Shown here one piece after another: positions 7,617-15,911 of a stretch of 64,000 nt of DNA (its first letter is position 1; each line of letters begins with the position of its first letter). The translations under genes and the position numbers were made by a program. The DNA lies in NCBI GenBank assembly GCA_964548535.1, contig CAZJRQ010000003.1:1-64000 (forward strand). Reading direction: 5' to 3'. The notes under the pieces are model-generated. The model searched no databases, had not been told where the DNA came from, and was given only the letters and a program-made list of their open reading frames with translations. The DNA comes from CAZJRQ01 sp964548535 (GTDB lineage: Bacteria > Bacillota > Clostridia > Oscillospirales > Ruminococcaceae).

Positions 7617-8858
7617 ATGAAAAATTTTGATGGATACAAATATATTGACGGTGGTGTTTGTGCCGCTAGAGGTTTTAAAGCCAGCGGTATTTACTGCGGT
7701 ATTAAAGAATCCAAAAATAAAAAGAACGACCTTGCACTTGTTGTTTCGGATGAAATTTGCAACACTGCTTGCGTTTACACTCAAAACAAGGTTAAGGGTG
7801 CACCTATTCTTGTTACTAAGAAAAATCTTAAAACTACGGGTGGTAAGGCAAGAGGGTTTATTGTAAATTCCAAGAACGCTAATACCTGCAATGCTGACGG
7901 TGAGAATAAGTCTAGTAGAATGTGCCAGCTTGCGTCATCATATTTTGGTGTTCAGCCAGAAGATTTTATCGTCGCATCAACTGGTGTTATCGGTCAGGTT
8001 CTTCCTATAGAGCCTATTGAAAACGGACTTCCAGAGCTTGTGAAAAAGCTTAGCTATGATGGTAACGAAGAGGCCGCAACTGCTATTATGACAACTGACA
8101 CTTTCAAAAAAGAGGTTGCGGTTGAGTTTGAGATTGGCGGGCAAGTTTGTCATCTTGGCGGAATGGGCAAAGGCAGCGGTATGATTCACCCTAACATGGC
8201 TACTACTTTGAATTTTATTACTACTGACTGTACAATTTCTACTGAAATGCTCCAAAAGGCACTTAGTGAGATTGTAAAAATAACTTACAACTGCTTATCT
8301 ATTGACGGCGACCAGTCGACTAACGACATGGTTTCTGTTATGGCATCGGGTGTTGCTGGAAATGTTGAAATTACTGCTGAAGGTACTGATTATGAGATTT
8401 TCAAACAGGCACTTTACATTGTTATGATGAACATCACTCGACTTCTCGCTAAGGACGGTGAGGGTGCTTCAAAGCTTTTGGAATGCACTGTTTGCGGTGC
8501 TGATAATTTGGACACTGCTATTACTGTTGCCAAAAGTGTTGTATGCTCTCCTCTATTCAAATGCGCTATGTTTGGCTCTGACGCTAACTGGGGACGAATT
8601 CTCTGTGCTGTTGGATATGCTGACGCTGAATTTGATATAAACAAGGTTGCGGTTTCATTATCATCAAAAGCTGGAGAAATTCACGTTTGCAAGAATGGTG
8701 CTGGTGTTGATTTCTCGGAAGATGATGCTAAAAAAGTTCTTCTTGAAGACGAAATTCAAATAAATATTTCAATCGGTGACGGTGAAATTTCCGCTACCGC
8801 TTGGGGTTGTGATTTAACTTACGATTACGTTAAAATAAATGGAGATTATAGATCATGA
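7617..8858 (+). CDS. argJ: Bifunctional ornithine acetyltransferase / N-acetylglutamate synthase
   Basis: 413 residues. It moves acetyl from N-acetylornithine to glutamate, and the bifunctional form can also use acetyl-CoA, so the cycle needs no argA or argE. The family self-cleaves into two chains at the conserved KGSGMIHPNMATTL segment; the Thr at about residue 196 is the expected nucleophile. ELECTVCGADN and SPLFKCAMFGSDANWGR are further conserved blocks. AAGGAG at 7602-7607 precedes the ATG. Mono- or bifunctionality cannot be read from sequence alone. It overlaps the next gene by 4 nt. Confidence 0.95.
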   Translation: MKNFDGYKYIDGGVCAARGFKASGIYCGIKESKNKKNDLALVVSDEICNTACVYTQNKVKGAPILVTKKNLKTTGGKARGFIVNSKNANTCNADGENKSSRMCQLASSYFGVQPEDFIVASTGVIGQVLPIEPIENGLPELVKKLSYDGNEEAATAIMTTDTFKKEVAVEFEIGGQVCHLGGMGKGSGMIHPNMATTLNFITTDCTISTEMLQKALSEIVKITYNCLSIDGDQSTNDMVSVMASGVAGNVEITAEGTDYEIFKQALYIVMMNITRLLAKDGEGASKLLECTVCGADNLDTAITVAKSVVCSPLFKCAMFGSDANWGRILCAVGYADAEFDINKVAVSLSSKAGEIHVCKNGAGVDFSEDDAKKVLLEDEIQINISIGDGEISATAWGCDLTYDYVKINGDYRS

Positions 8859-9355
8859 TGAGTAAATTGGTGAGATATATAATAAATATCGTACTTATTT
8901 TAGCAATTCTTGCGGCTATAGTTTATTTTACTGTTCCTATTTTAAACGACACTAGATGCAAGCAAAGTCAAGATGATTATTACAACTCATTTGTCATGCC
9001 GGATAAAGCTGAATATGTCGCAAGCGGTTATGAATGCGGTAAGTTTTGGGCTGACAGCAATGGTGTAACTTATTTGAACACTATTGTTATAAAATCCAGC
9101 TACCATATTGATGAGGTTAAAACTTTCTATGAGCGCAAAAACATAGATGTTAGGGTTGAATCTGCTAGGGCAATAGACTTTATTTATGCGGATTATCCTA
9201 CTTCTATTGTTTATCAAGAACTCAAAAATCTAAATAGTTTGGATGGATATTATATCATCTACCGAAATGTTGACACTGGTTCGAGTTTTCTTACAAAATT
9301 CGACAAGAGAGGTCATGAGAAATCTAACCAAAGGAATGAAGTAAATGCTAACTGA
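8855..9355 (+). CDS. Uncharacterised membrane-anchored protein between argJ and argB
   Basis: 166 residues with one N-terminal transmembrane anchor (about residues 8-30) and a roughly 135-residue outside domain of alternating strands. I do not recognise a family. Two Cys residues lie in the outer part (RCKQSQDD and YECGKFW). It overlaps argJ by 4 nt (ATGA) and argB by 11 nt, so it is tightly embedded in the arginine operon and surely co-translated. It has no obvious enzyme motif. Confidence 0.75.
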   Translation: MMSKLVRYIINIVLILAILAAIVYFTVPILNDTRCKQSQDDYYNSFVMPDKAEYVASGYECGKFWADSNGVTYLNTIVIKSSYHIDEVKTFYERKNIDVRVESARAIDFIYADYPTSIVYQELKNLNSLDGYYIIYRNVDTGSSFLTKFDKRGHEKSNQRNEVNAN

Positions 9356-10211
9356 AAATATATCTAATAAACTTCGCTCGGAAGTTTTAATTGATGCTCT
9401 GCCTTATATTCAAAAATATCACAACAAAATTGTCGTGATAAAATACGGCGGAAATGCTATGACAAATGATAATCTTAAAGAGGCTGTTATGAATGACATT
9501 GTTCTGCTAAACATGGTCGGAATTAAGGTTGTTCTGGTTCACGGCGGTGGTCCTGAAATAAACGAGATGCTTGGTCGTGTTGGAATTGAAAGCAAGTTTA
9601 TCGGCGGTCTTAGATACACTGACGAGGAAACTATCGACATTGTGAAAATGGTTCTTGCTGGTAAAGTCAACAAGGAGCTTGTTGCGGCTCTTCAGCTTCA
9701 CGGCGGAAAGGCTCTTGGTCTTTGCGGTTGTGACGGTGAAATGATTATCGCTGAAAAAATGCAGGGTGATATTGATTTGGGATATGTTGGTGAGATTAAA
9801 AAGGTTACTACTAAGCCTATTATTGATGCTCTAAACAACGGATATGTTCCTATTATTGCTACTGTTGGTACTTCAGTTGACGGTCAGACTTACAATATTA
9901 ATGCTGACACTGCGGCGGCTAGAATCGCATCATGCTTGCGTGCTGAAAATCTTATTCTTATGACTGATATTGCCGGACTTTTACAGGATAAGGATGATGA
10001 TTCTACTCTTATTCCTACTGTGAATGTAAGTGAAGTTCCTTATCTAAAGAACACTGGAATTATCAGCGGCGGAATGATTCCTAAGATTAACTGCTGTGTT
10101 GAGGCGGTTAGGCGAGGTGTTAAAAAGACATCGATTATTGACGGTCGAGTTCCGCACTCGATTTTGATTGAGCTTTTGACTAATGAAGGCGTGGGTACTC
10201 AGTTTATATAA
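9345..10211 (+). CDS. argB: Acetylglutamate kinase
   Basis: 288 residues. It phosphorylates N-acetylglutamate, usually the feedback-controlled step of the acetylated pathway. The amino-acid kinase fold is marked by VVIKYGGNAM (Lys33) near the N-terminus and LVHGGGPEINEML, followed by the central GLCGCDGEMI and LILMTDIAGLL. The N-terminal extension of ~25 residues before the first strand (LIDALPYIQKYHNK) is seen in arginine-sensitive forms; sensitivity is inference. AAGGAATG lies before the start, inside the upstream gene. Confidence 0.96.
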   Translation: MLTENISNKLRSEVLIDALPYIQKYHNKIVVIKYGGNAMTNDNLKEAVMNDIVLLNMVGIKVVLVHGGGPEINEMLGRVGIESKFIGGLRYTDEETIDIVKMVLAGKVNKELVAALQLHGGKALGLCGCDGEMIIAEKMQGDIDLGYVGEIKKVTTKPIIDALNNGYVPIIATVGTSVDGQTYNINADTAAARIASCLRAENLILMTDIAGLLQDKDDDSTLIPTVNVSEVPYLKNTGIISGGMIPKINCCVEAVRRGVKKTSIIDGRVPHSILIELLTNEGVGTQFI

Positions 10212-10243
10212 TGTTAAAATAATCAGTGAAACGGGGTATTTCT

Positions 10244-11398
10244 ATGGATTATATTTATAAACAGGAGATTAAATGTTCAAACAGAAATAGTTATTTATTT
10301 CTACTTATATCATGGACTTTATCACACTTTATCGCATATGTATACCTATTAACAACTCCAAGATCTAGTCAATGGTTTTGGGATAAACATCCTCGATTAT
10401 TTTTCTTTTTACTATTTTATTCTGCAATTATGCTTTTGTTAGGAGGTATTGTGATGTCTAATTCAAAACGATATCAAAGACTATTCACATACAAACTAAC
10501 TGCTATATATTACAGTGACCATGTTGTTTTAGAAAGCAAACATATCAACACGACAATTTTCTATCGTGATGTTAAAGGTGTTTATAATAAAACAATCAAA
10601 AGACACGAAGCTTTCACACACACCGAAAATCGATATACCGTGGGGTTTAAGCTGATTATTCATACAATAAATGATAAAATAGTGCTATCAACACCTATAG
10701 ATGAACAATATCGCCACATTGAACATTGCACTTTTAATAGACTGCGACTTGCGTTATCAAGATATAAAGTTGTTGCTAAAGCTGATACCGCAAAATCTGC
10801 TTCAGACATAGATAATGATAAAACTGATTGCGAATTCAAAATTTATGCAGATACTTCAAAAGTTAGCAAAAAACGAGTTGCTATTTGGAGCACAATCTTG
10901 ATTTTTGCTATTGCAATATTGCCGATAATCCTTATAAACTCTGACAAAATGGGTATAAAGCACATTGTTACAAGCGATGCAGGTGTTGTAACTATTTCAA
11001 TGTTTTATATTATTTTAGCTGGAATATCTATTTGTTTCCTAACGGGCGCTGCAGATATGTTAATGAAAAAATCTCATGCTGAAGTGAATGTCAGCTTTTA
11101 TAATAATCACATAGTTTTACAAATTGGCGATAGTAGTACTAAAATTAATTATAATAATATTGAAAAATGTTATATATTCACTTATAAACCAATGATAATG
11201 GAAATGCGTTTTAACTCAGATTGCTTTAGAATTGTTTCAAAAGATGATACTTATTACGAGATTAGATTAACACAATATGACAACAAAATAGTAGATTCTT
11301 TAAATAATGGGCAAAATGCTTGCTATGTTATTTTTGAACTAAATGAACGTATTGGTATAACACAAAAACCAATCAATTTCAATTATATGAGAGGATGA
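10244..11398 (+). CDS. Uncharacterised membrane protein between argB and argD
   Basis: 384 residues with a two-part repeat-like layout: two hydrophobic segments (about 16-36 and 53-73), a soluble strand-rich region, two more hydrophobic segments (about 212-230 and 252-275), and a second soluble strand-rich region. Each half resembles a membrane hairpin followed by a small PH-like beta domain (FTYKLTAIYYSDHVVLES; VNVSFYNNHIVLQIG). I do not recognise a named family. ATG 10244 follows ACGGGGT. Codon use is more AT-biased and less GCT/CTT-rich than the arg enzymes around it, suggesting later arrival. It ends just at argD. Confidence 0.75.
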   Translation: MDYIYKQEIKCSNRNSYLFLLISWTLSHFIAYVYLLTTPRSSQWFWDKHPRLFFFLLFYSAIMLLLGGIVMSNSKRYQRLFTYKLTAIYYSDHVVLESKHINTTIFYRDVKGVYNKTIKRHEAFTHTENRYTVGFKLIIHTINDKIVLSTPIDEQYRHIEHCTFNRLRLALSRYKVVAKADTAKSASDIDNDKTDCEFKIYADTSKVSKKRVAIWSTILIFAIAILPIILINSDKMGIKHIVTSDAGVVTISMFYIILAGISICFLTGAADMLMKKSHAEVNVSFYNNHIVLQIGDSSTKINYNNIEKCYIFTYKPMIMEMRFNSDCFRIVSKDDTYYEIRLTQYDNKIVDSLNNGQNACYVIFELNERIGITQKPINFNYMRG

Positions 11399-11403
11399 TA
11401 GAT

Positions 11404-12576
11404 ATGAATACAATTGACCAGTTTAACGAGCATATCATGGGTACATACGGACGTTATGACCTTGTGCTTGAAAGCGGCAGTGAATGCTGTGCGGTTGACG
11501 AAAATAATAAGGAATACATCGATTTCGGCTCAGGAATCGGCACAAATTCACTTGGATTTTGTGATGACAATTGGGTTGAGGCGATTTGTTCTCAGGCTAA
11601 AAAAATTCAGCACACATCAAATTATTATTATACTAAAATTCAGGCTGATTTTGCAAAACTGCTTTGTGATTCAACTGGATACAGCAAAATGTTCTTCGGA
11701 AATTCTGGTGCTGAGGCTAACGAATGTGCTATAAAGCTTGCTAGAAAATACAGCTTTGACAAGTACGGCAAGGGCAGAAGTGTTATTATTACTTTGGTGA
11801 ACAGCTTTCACGGCAGGACGCTCTGCACTCTTTCGGCTACTGGGCAGGACGTTTTTCACAACTACTTTTTCCCTTTCGTTGAAGATTTCGTAAATGTTGA
11901 GGCTAACAATATTGCTGACTTAATGTCTACTCTTGACAAATATGACGGCAAGGTTTGTGCTATTATGTTCGAGTTTGTACAGGGTGAGGGCGGAGTTATT
12001 CCGCTTGAGCAGGACTTTGTTGACACTATTTTTACTGAGTGTGAAAAGCGCGATATTCTTACAATTGCTGACGAGGTTCAGTCTGGCGTTGGTCGAACTG
12101 GAACGCTGATTACGTCGGCGCAATATGGTGTTAAGCCGAATGTTACTACTCTTGCTAAGGGATTGGCTGGCGGAGTTCCTATTGGTGTTTGCCTTGCTGA
12201 CGAGAAATGCTGTGATGTACTTACTGCTGGAACTCACGGTTCGACTTTCGGTGGAAATCCTATCTCATGTGCTGGCGGAACAGCTGTTCTTGACAAGGTA
12301 ACATCAGACGGATTTTTAGATGAGGTTACAAAAAAAGGTGAATACTTCAGCCAAAAGCTTATGGAAATCCCAGAGGTTGATGGTGTTGACGGTCTTGGTC
12401 TTATGATTGGAATCAGACTGAAAACTAAGAATGCTGGAGAAGTCTGCAAGGCTTGTTTAGATAGCGGGTTATTGATTTTGACTGCTAAGACTAAGCTAAG
12501 ATTTTTACCGCCTTTGACTATCACTTACGATGAAATTGACAAGGGTATGGAAATTCTTAAGAACGTTTTAGCGTAA
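11404..12576 (+). CDS. argD: Acetylornithine aminotransferase
   Basis: 390 residues, class-III PLP aminotransferase. It converts N-acetylglutamate semialdehyde to N-acetylornithine with glutamate. GNSGAEANE and FEFVQGEGGV are seen early; ADEVQSGVGRTG holds the PLP-ring Asp; TTLAKGLAGGVPIG holds the Schiff-base Lys252. The start at 11404 is preferred over an ATG at 11395 because AGAGG (11390-11394) touches the latter. The last ~20 codons of the preceding gene and this start are packed without a gap. Confidence 0.95.
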   Translation: MNTIDQFNEHIMGTYGRYDLVLESGSECCAVDENNKEYIDFGSGIGTNSLGFCDDNWVEAICSQAKKIQHTSNYYYTKIQADFAKLLCDSTGYSKMFFGNSGAEANECAIKLARKYSFDKYGKGRSVIITLVNSFHGRTLCTLSATGQDVFHNYFFPFVEDFVNVEANNIADLMSTLDKYDGKVCAIMFEFVQGEGGVIPLEQDFVDTIFTECEKRDILTIADEVQSGVGRTGTLITSAQYGVKPNVTTLAKGLAGGVPIGVCLADEKCCDVLTAGTHGSTFGGNPISCAGGTAVLDKVTSDGFLDEVTKKGEYFSQKLMEIPEVDGVDGLGLMIGIRLKTKNAGEVCKACLDSGLLILTAKTKLRFLPPLTITYDEIDKGMEILKNVLA

Positions 12577-12620
12577 AATACACGCAAATTAAAAATACAA
12601 AAATAATTGGAGGATAAAAT

Positions 12621-13535
12621 ATGAAACATCTACTAAAAATGCTTGATCTTACAAAAGAGGAAATTATCGACATTCTAAATCTTGCTGACCAGCTTAAATA
12701 TGAGCAGAAAAATGGTATCGAGCACAAGCATCTTGAGGGAAAAACTCTAGGTATGATTTTCCAAAAATCGTCAACTCGTACTCGTGTTTCTTTTGAGACT
12801 GGCATGTATCAGCTTGGTGGTCAGGCGTTATTTCTTTCAAGCCGTGACTTGCAAATTGGTCGCGGTGAGCCTATACAGGACACTGCTCGTGTACTTTCAC
12901 GCTACATTGACGGTATTATGATTCGTACTTTTGAGCAAAAGGAAGTTGAGGATTTAGCTGAATATGGTTCTATTCCTATAATAAACGGTCTTACTGATTT
13001 CTGTCATCCTTGTCAGATTCTTGCGGATTTGATGACAATTCGCGAATACAAGGGACGTTTTGACGGTTTGAAAATGTGCTACATTGGTGACGGAAACAAC
13101 ATGGCTAACTCGCTTATCGTTGGTGGTCTTAAGGTTGGAATGGAAGTTTCAATCGCTTGTCCAGACGATTACCAACCTGCAAAAGAAGTTTTGGATTTCG
13201 CTAACAGTACTGAATACGCTGGCAAATTCAGCATGACAAATGTTCCTGCTGAGGCTGCTGTTAATGCGGACGTTGTTATCACCGATGTTTGGACTTCAAT
13301 GGGTGAAGAGTCCGAAACTGAAAAGCGCAAGCTTGCATTTGATGGATATCAGATTAACGATGAAATTATGGCCGCTGCTAAGGCTGACGCAATGGTTCAG
13401 CACTGCTTGCCTGCTCACCGTGAAGAGGAAATCACTGCCAAGGTTTTTGAGGCTCACGCTGACGAAATCTTCGACGAGGCTGAAAACCGTTTACACGCTC
13501 AAAAGGCTGTTATGGTTAAGGTTATGAAAGGGTAA
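12621..13535 (+). CDS. argF: Ornithine carbamoyltransferase
   Basis: 304 residues. It makes citrulline from ornithine and carbamoyl phosphate. The carbamoyl-phosphate site SSTRTR is at residues 50-55, FCHPCQILADLMT follows in the middle, and HCLPAHREEEI near residue 260 closes the ornithine site. TTGGAGGA precedes the start. It is the last gene of the arginine cluster. Carbamoyl-phosphate synthase genes are not in this window. Confidence 0.96.
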   Translation: MKHLLKMLDLTKEEIIDILNLADQLKYEQKNGIEHKHLEGKTLGMIFQKSSTRTRVSFETGMYQLGGQALFLSSRDLQIGRGEPIQDTARVLSRYIDGIMIRTFEQKEVEDLAEYGSIPIINGLTDFCHPCQILADLMTIREYKGRFDGLKMCYIGDGNNMANSLIVGGLKVGMEVSIACPDDYQPAKEVLDFANSTEYAGKFSMTNVPAEAAVNADVVITDVWTSMGEESETEKRKLAFDGYQINDEIMAAAKADAMVQHCLPAHREEEITAKVFEAHADEIFDEAENRLHAQKAVMVKVMKG

Positions 13536-13541
13536 TTTTCG

Positions 13542-13761
13542 GTTTTTCTACGCAAGAGGGGGATTTCGCCGCCGGCGGGCGTCGACCAAGGCGCTGCCTT
13601 TGGAATCCGCAACCCTTTTGAAAAAGGGTTGATCGAAAACTTTTAATATAGGGGTTTTTTGGATTGGATTTTTTAAGTGATATAACATTATGCCTTTTAT
13701 CAGATACGGAATATCAATAGTTGATATAAAATTATAGTTTAAAAATAATGTTTTTCTACGC
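13542..13761. repeat. GC-rich triple-hairpin element between 12-bp direct repeats
   Basis: Three tandem GC-rich hairpins interrupt AT-rich DNA: CGCCGCCGGCGGGCG (13567-13581), CCAAGGC-GCT-GCCTTTGG (13586-13603), and AACCCTTTT-GA-AAAAGGGTT (13611-13630). From memory such a block is common between genes in Oscillospiraceae and Lachnospiraceae and is probably a small dispersed element. The 12-mer gtttttctacgc occurs at 13542-13553 and again at 13750-13761, bracketing the element like a target-site duplication. No ORF is inside. Confidence 0.6.
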
Positions 13762-13764
13762 GAT

Positions 13765-13812
13765 AAAAAAATCCTGAGTTTGAAATTTTTCAGACTCAGG
13801 ATTTTTTATTTT
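13765..13812. terminator. Bidirectional terminator between argF and the surface-polymer operon
   Basis: AAAAAATCCTGAGTTTGA (13765-13782) pairs with TCAGACTCAGGATTTTTT (13790-13807) with one G-U, flanked by A- and T-runs on both sides. It suits both converging operons. Confidence 0.85.
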
Positions 13813-15035
13813 TATTTCACGTACATAAGAAGTTTGCCGTTTTTAAGCAATTCTAACATTTTTAACTGCTGAGTACTAGTGCCAGAATAATTACCTATAC
13901 CATTTACTTGAGCAAGCTTTATTTCAAGCTCTTTATCAAGCTCTACACCCAAAGTTTTAAAAGCCTCAGACAGGTTTTTTCCGTTATACGGACACACATC
14001 ATAATACTCGGCACCCAAAGTTGCCACCGACAAGTTCGCTGAAACTGGTGACGGATACTCTCTATCCTCAATCTGTCTTACTGCACAAACTTTGAAACGA
14101 TATCTTGCACCCTTACTTAGATTTTCAATCACGCATTCATTTGTATCATAGATATCGAGATTTTTTTCATACTGTGCACTTTCATTATTATACATAAGCA
14201 CACGATAAAAATCAGCTCCGTTAACTGGTTGCCATGAAAGCTGGACAGAATTCTCTGTCTTATCACAAATCTTGAATTTTATCGGAGAATTAGGATTCAT
14301 TCTTACTACTTCACCTGTATCGGCACTATAAATCTCAAAAGCATCATCAACTGCGCCGTCAAAATGAACTAGTCCGTCTTTAAGGTAAATCGCTCTACTG
14401 CAGGTATCCCTAATCAAATCAACCGAATGAGATACAAACAAAACTGTAACGCCAGACTTTATAACCTCATTAACCTTGCTTTTACACTTCTTTTTGAAGT
14501 TATTATCACCGACACTTAGTGCCTCATCTATTACCAATATATCTGGATTTATATTAATATTTATTGCAAATCCCAAACGCATTTTCATACCGCTTGAATA
14601 TGTTCTAACAGGCTGATCGATATATTCTCCTAAGTCAGCAAACTCAATTATATTACCCTCAAGCACTGCCATTTCCTTATCACTTATACCAAGCAGATAT
14701 CCCTTTAAAAAAATATTCTCTCGCCCTGTCATATCAAGCGAAAACCCAGCGGTAAGTTCTAGAAGTGCGGCAACCTTTCCGTCAACATAGATATCTCCGC
14801 TATTTGGAAAGCTTACACCTGTAATCATTTTCAAAATCGTCGACTTACCTGCACCATTTTTTCCAATAATGCCTACTGCTTCACCACGATTTATTTTAAA
14901 GCTTACGCCATTCAAAGCCTTATGACGCTTCACTCCCCTGTTATTTGTGAAAATAGCTTTGAATCTTGCCTTTTCATTCTTAAAAAGCAAATATTCTTTA
15001 TGCACATTATTAAATTCAATAATAGTTTTTTCCAT
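13812..15035 (-). CDS. Polysaccharide/teichoic acid ABC exporter ATPase with FN3 domain (Wzt/TagH-like)
   Basis: 407 residues. Residues 1-240 are an ATPase of the Wzt/TagH branch: Walker A GKNGAGKST (58-66), signature YSSGMKMRL (146-154), Walker B ILVIDEAL near 166-173, and SHS switch. Residues ~250-340 read as a fibronectin type III domain (VQLSWQPVNGADFYRV, YRFKVCAV). Residues ~345-405 (YNGKNLSEAFKTLGVE ... NGIGNYSGTSTQQ ... LLKNGKL) resemble a short motif I recall from the ends of clostridial cell-wall lytic and export proteins. O-antigen Wzt proteins carry a C-terminal glycan-binding domain; the FN3 could play that part. It pairs with the permease just upstream. Confidence 0.9.
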   Translation of the reverse strand: MEKTIIEFNNVHKEYLLFKNEKARFKAIFTNNRGVKRHKALNGVSFKINRGEAVGIIGKNGAGKSTILKMITGVSFPNSGDIYVDGKVAALLELTAGFSLDMTGRENIFLKGYLLGISDKEMAVLEGNIIEFADLGEYIDQPVRTYSSGMKMRLGFAINININPDILVIDEALSVGDNNFKKKCKSKVNEVIKSGVTVLFVSHSVDLIRDTCSRAIYLKDGLVHFDGAVDDAFEIYSADTGEVVRMNPNSPIKFKICDKTENSVQLSWQPVNGADFYRVLMYNNESAQYEKNLDIYDTNECVIENLSKGARYRFKVCAVRQIEDREYPSPVSANLSVATLGAEYYDVCPYNGKNLSEAFKTLGVELDKELEIKLAQVNGIGNYSGTSTQQLKMLELLKNGKLLMYVK

Positions 15036-15059
15036 TCAAATTGCCCCTTTAAGACTTCA

Positions 15060-15902
15060 TTACAAAATATCAGGAAGAATTTTTCTAAGCTTTTTATAGA
15101 AATGCGAACCTACTACAATCAGCAAAATAAACTCTGCAAAGAAAATCACCGTTTCCTTTGTATAATTGCTGTCGAAAATAAACGTTTCATATAAAAAGCA
15201 TTTTCTATAGCCATTCACAAAATAGTTTATAGGATTAAAATACATAAGTGTTCTAAGTATTGGGCTCTCAATTGTATAGGTATCCCAAAAAATTCCTGAA
15301 AGCCAGAATAGTCCTGTAATAATCGAATTTATCAGATTTTCAAAATCCTTACTAAATGCACTCAGCGGTGCGGTTGCCCATGAAAGCACTAAAAAAAACG
15401 CGAACATCAGCGGCATATAATAAAAATACTGCAAATTATAAATTGTTGGCCCATAACCAGCAATCAAAATGACAACATACATTATTACTGACAGCAAAAT
15501 ATGCACATACAATGTTGACAGTGATGTAAAGGTCATTATATTTGAGACTGGAAAGGACAGTTTGGTTACAAACTGCTTATTTTGTCTAATCGACCTTGAA
15601 CCGCCAACGATGTTTTCGCTGATAAAAAACCATGGAACATATCCGCTTAGCATGAATATAAACCTTGGATATCTGCTTACATCACCTGACGCTCTAAGCC
15701 CTACCGCGAAGGCAAACCACAAAATAAACAAGGTAAAGCTAGGCTTAATTAACGCCCACAAAGGCCCTAAAACCGCACCTTTATACTTTCTTTTAAGCTC
15801 ATTAATTGACAAGAGATAGATTTTTCTCGCTTGTCCCTTATGCTCATCTAAAATTGTTTTAAGTCCAAAAAAATCAAATTTCTGCTTGCTAATGTTTTTC
15901 AA
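15060..15902 (-). CDS. Polysaccharide/teichoic acid ABC exporter permease (Wzm/TagG-like)
   Basis: About 280 residues, ABC-2 type permease with six predicted membrane segments after an amphipathic start (RKIYLLSINELKRKYKGAVLGPLWALIKP, typical of Wzm/TagG). It forms the channel with the adjacent ATPase to flip a lipid-linked polymer. The start is unclear: the only near-complete start is TTG at 15902, which directly touches the AAAAGGGG sequence; an ATT three codons later would have normal spacing. It lies 24 bp before the ATPase gene in the same operon. Confidence 0.88.
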   Translation of the reverse strand: MKNISKQKFDFFGLKTILDEHKGQARKIYLLSINELKRKYKGAVLGPLWALIKPSFTLFILWFAFAVGLRASGDVSRYPRFIFMLSGYVPWFFISENIVGGSRSIRQNKQFVTKLSFPVSNIMTFTSLSTLYVHILLSVIMYVVILIAGYGPTIYNLQYFYYMPLMFAFFLVLSWATAPLSAFSKDFENLINSIITGLFWLSGIFWDTYTIESPILRTLMYFNPINYFVNGYRKCFLYETFIFDSNYTKETVIFFAEFILLIVVGSHFYKKLRKILPDIL

Positions 15903-15911
15903 CCCCTTTTG

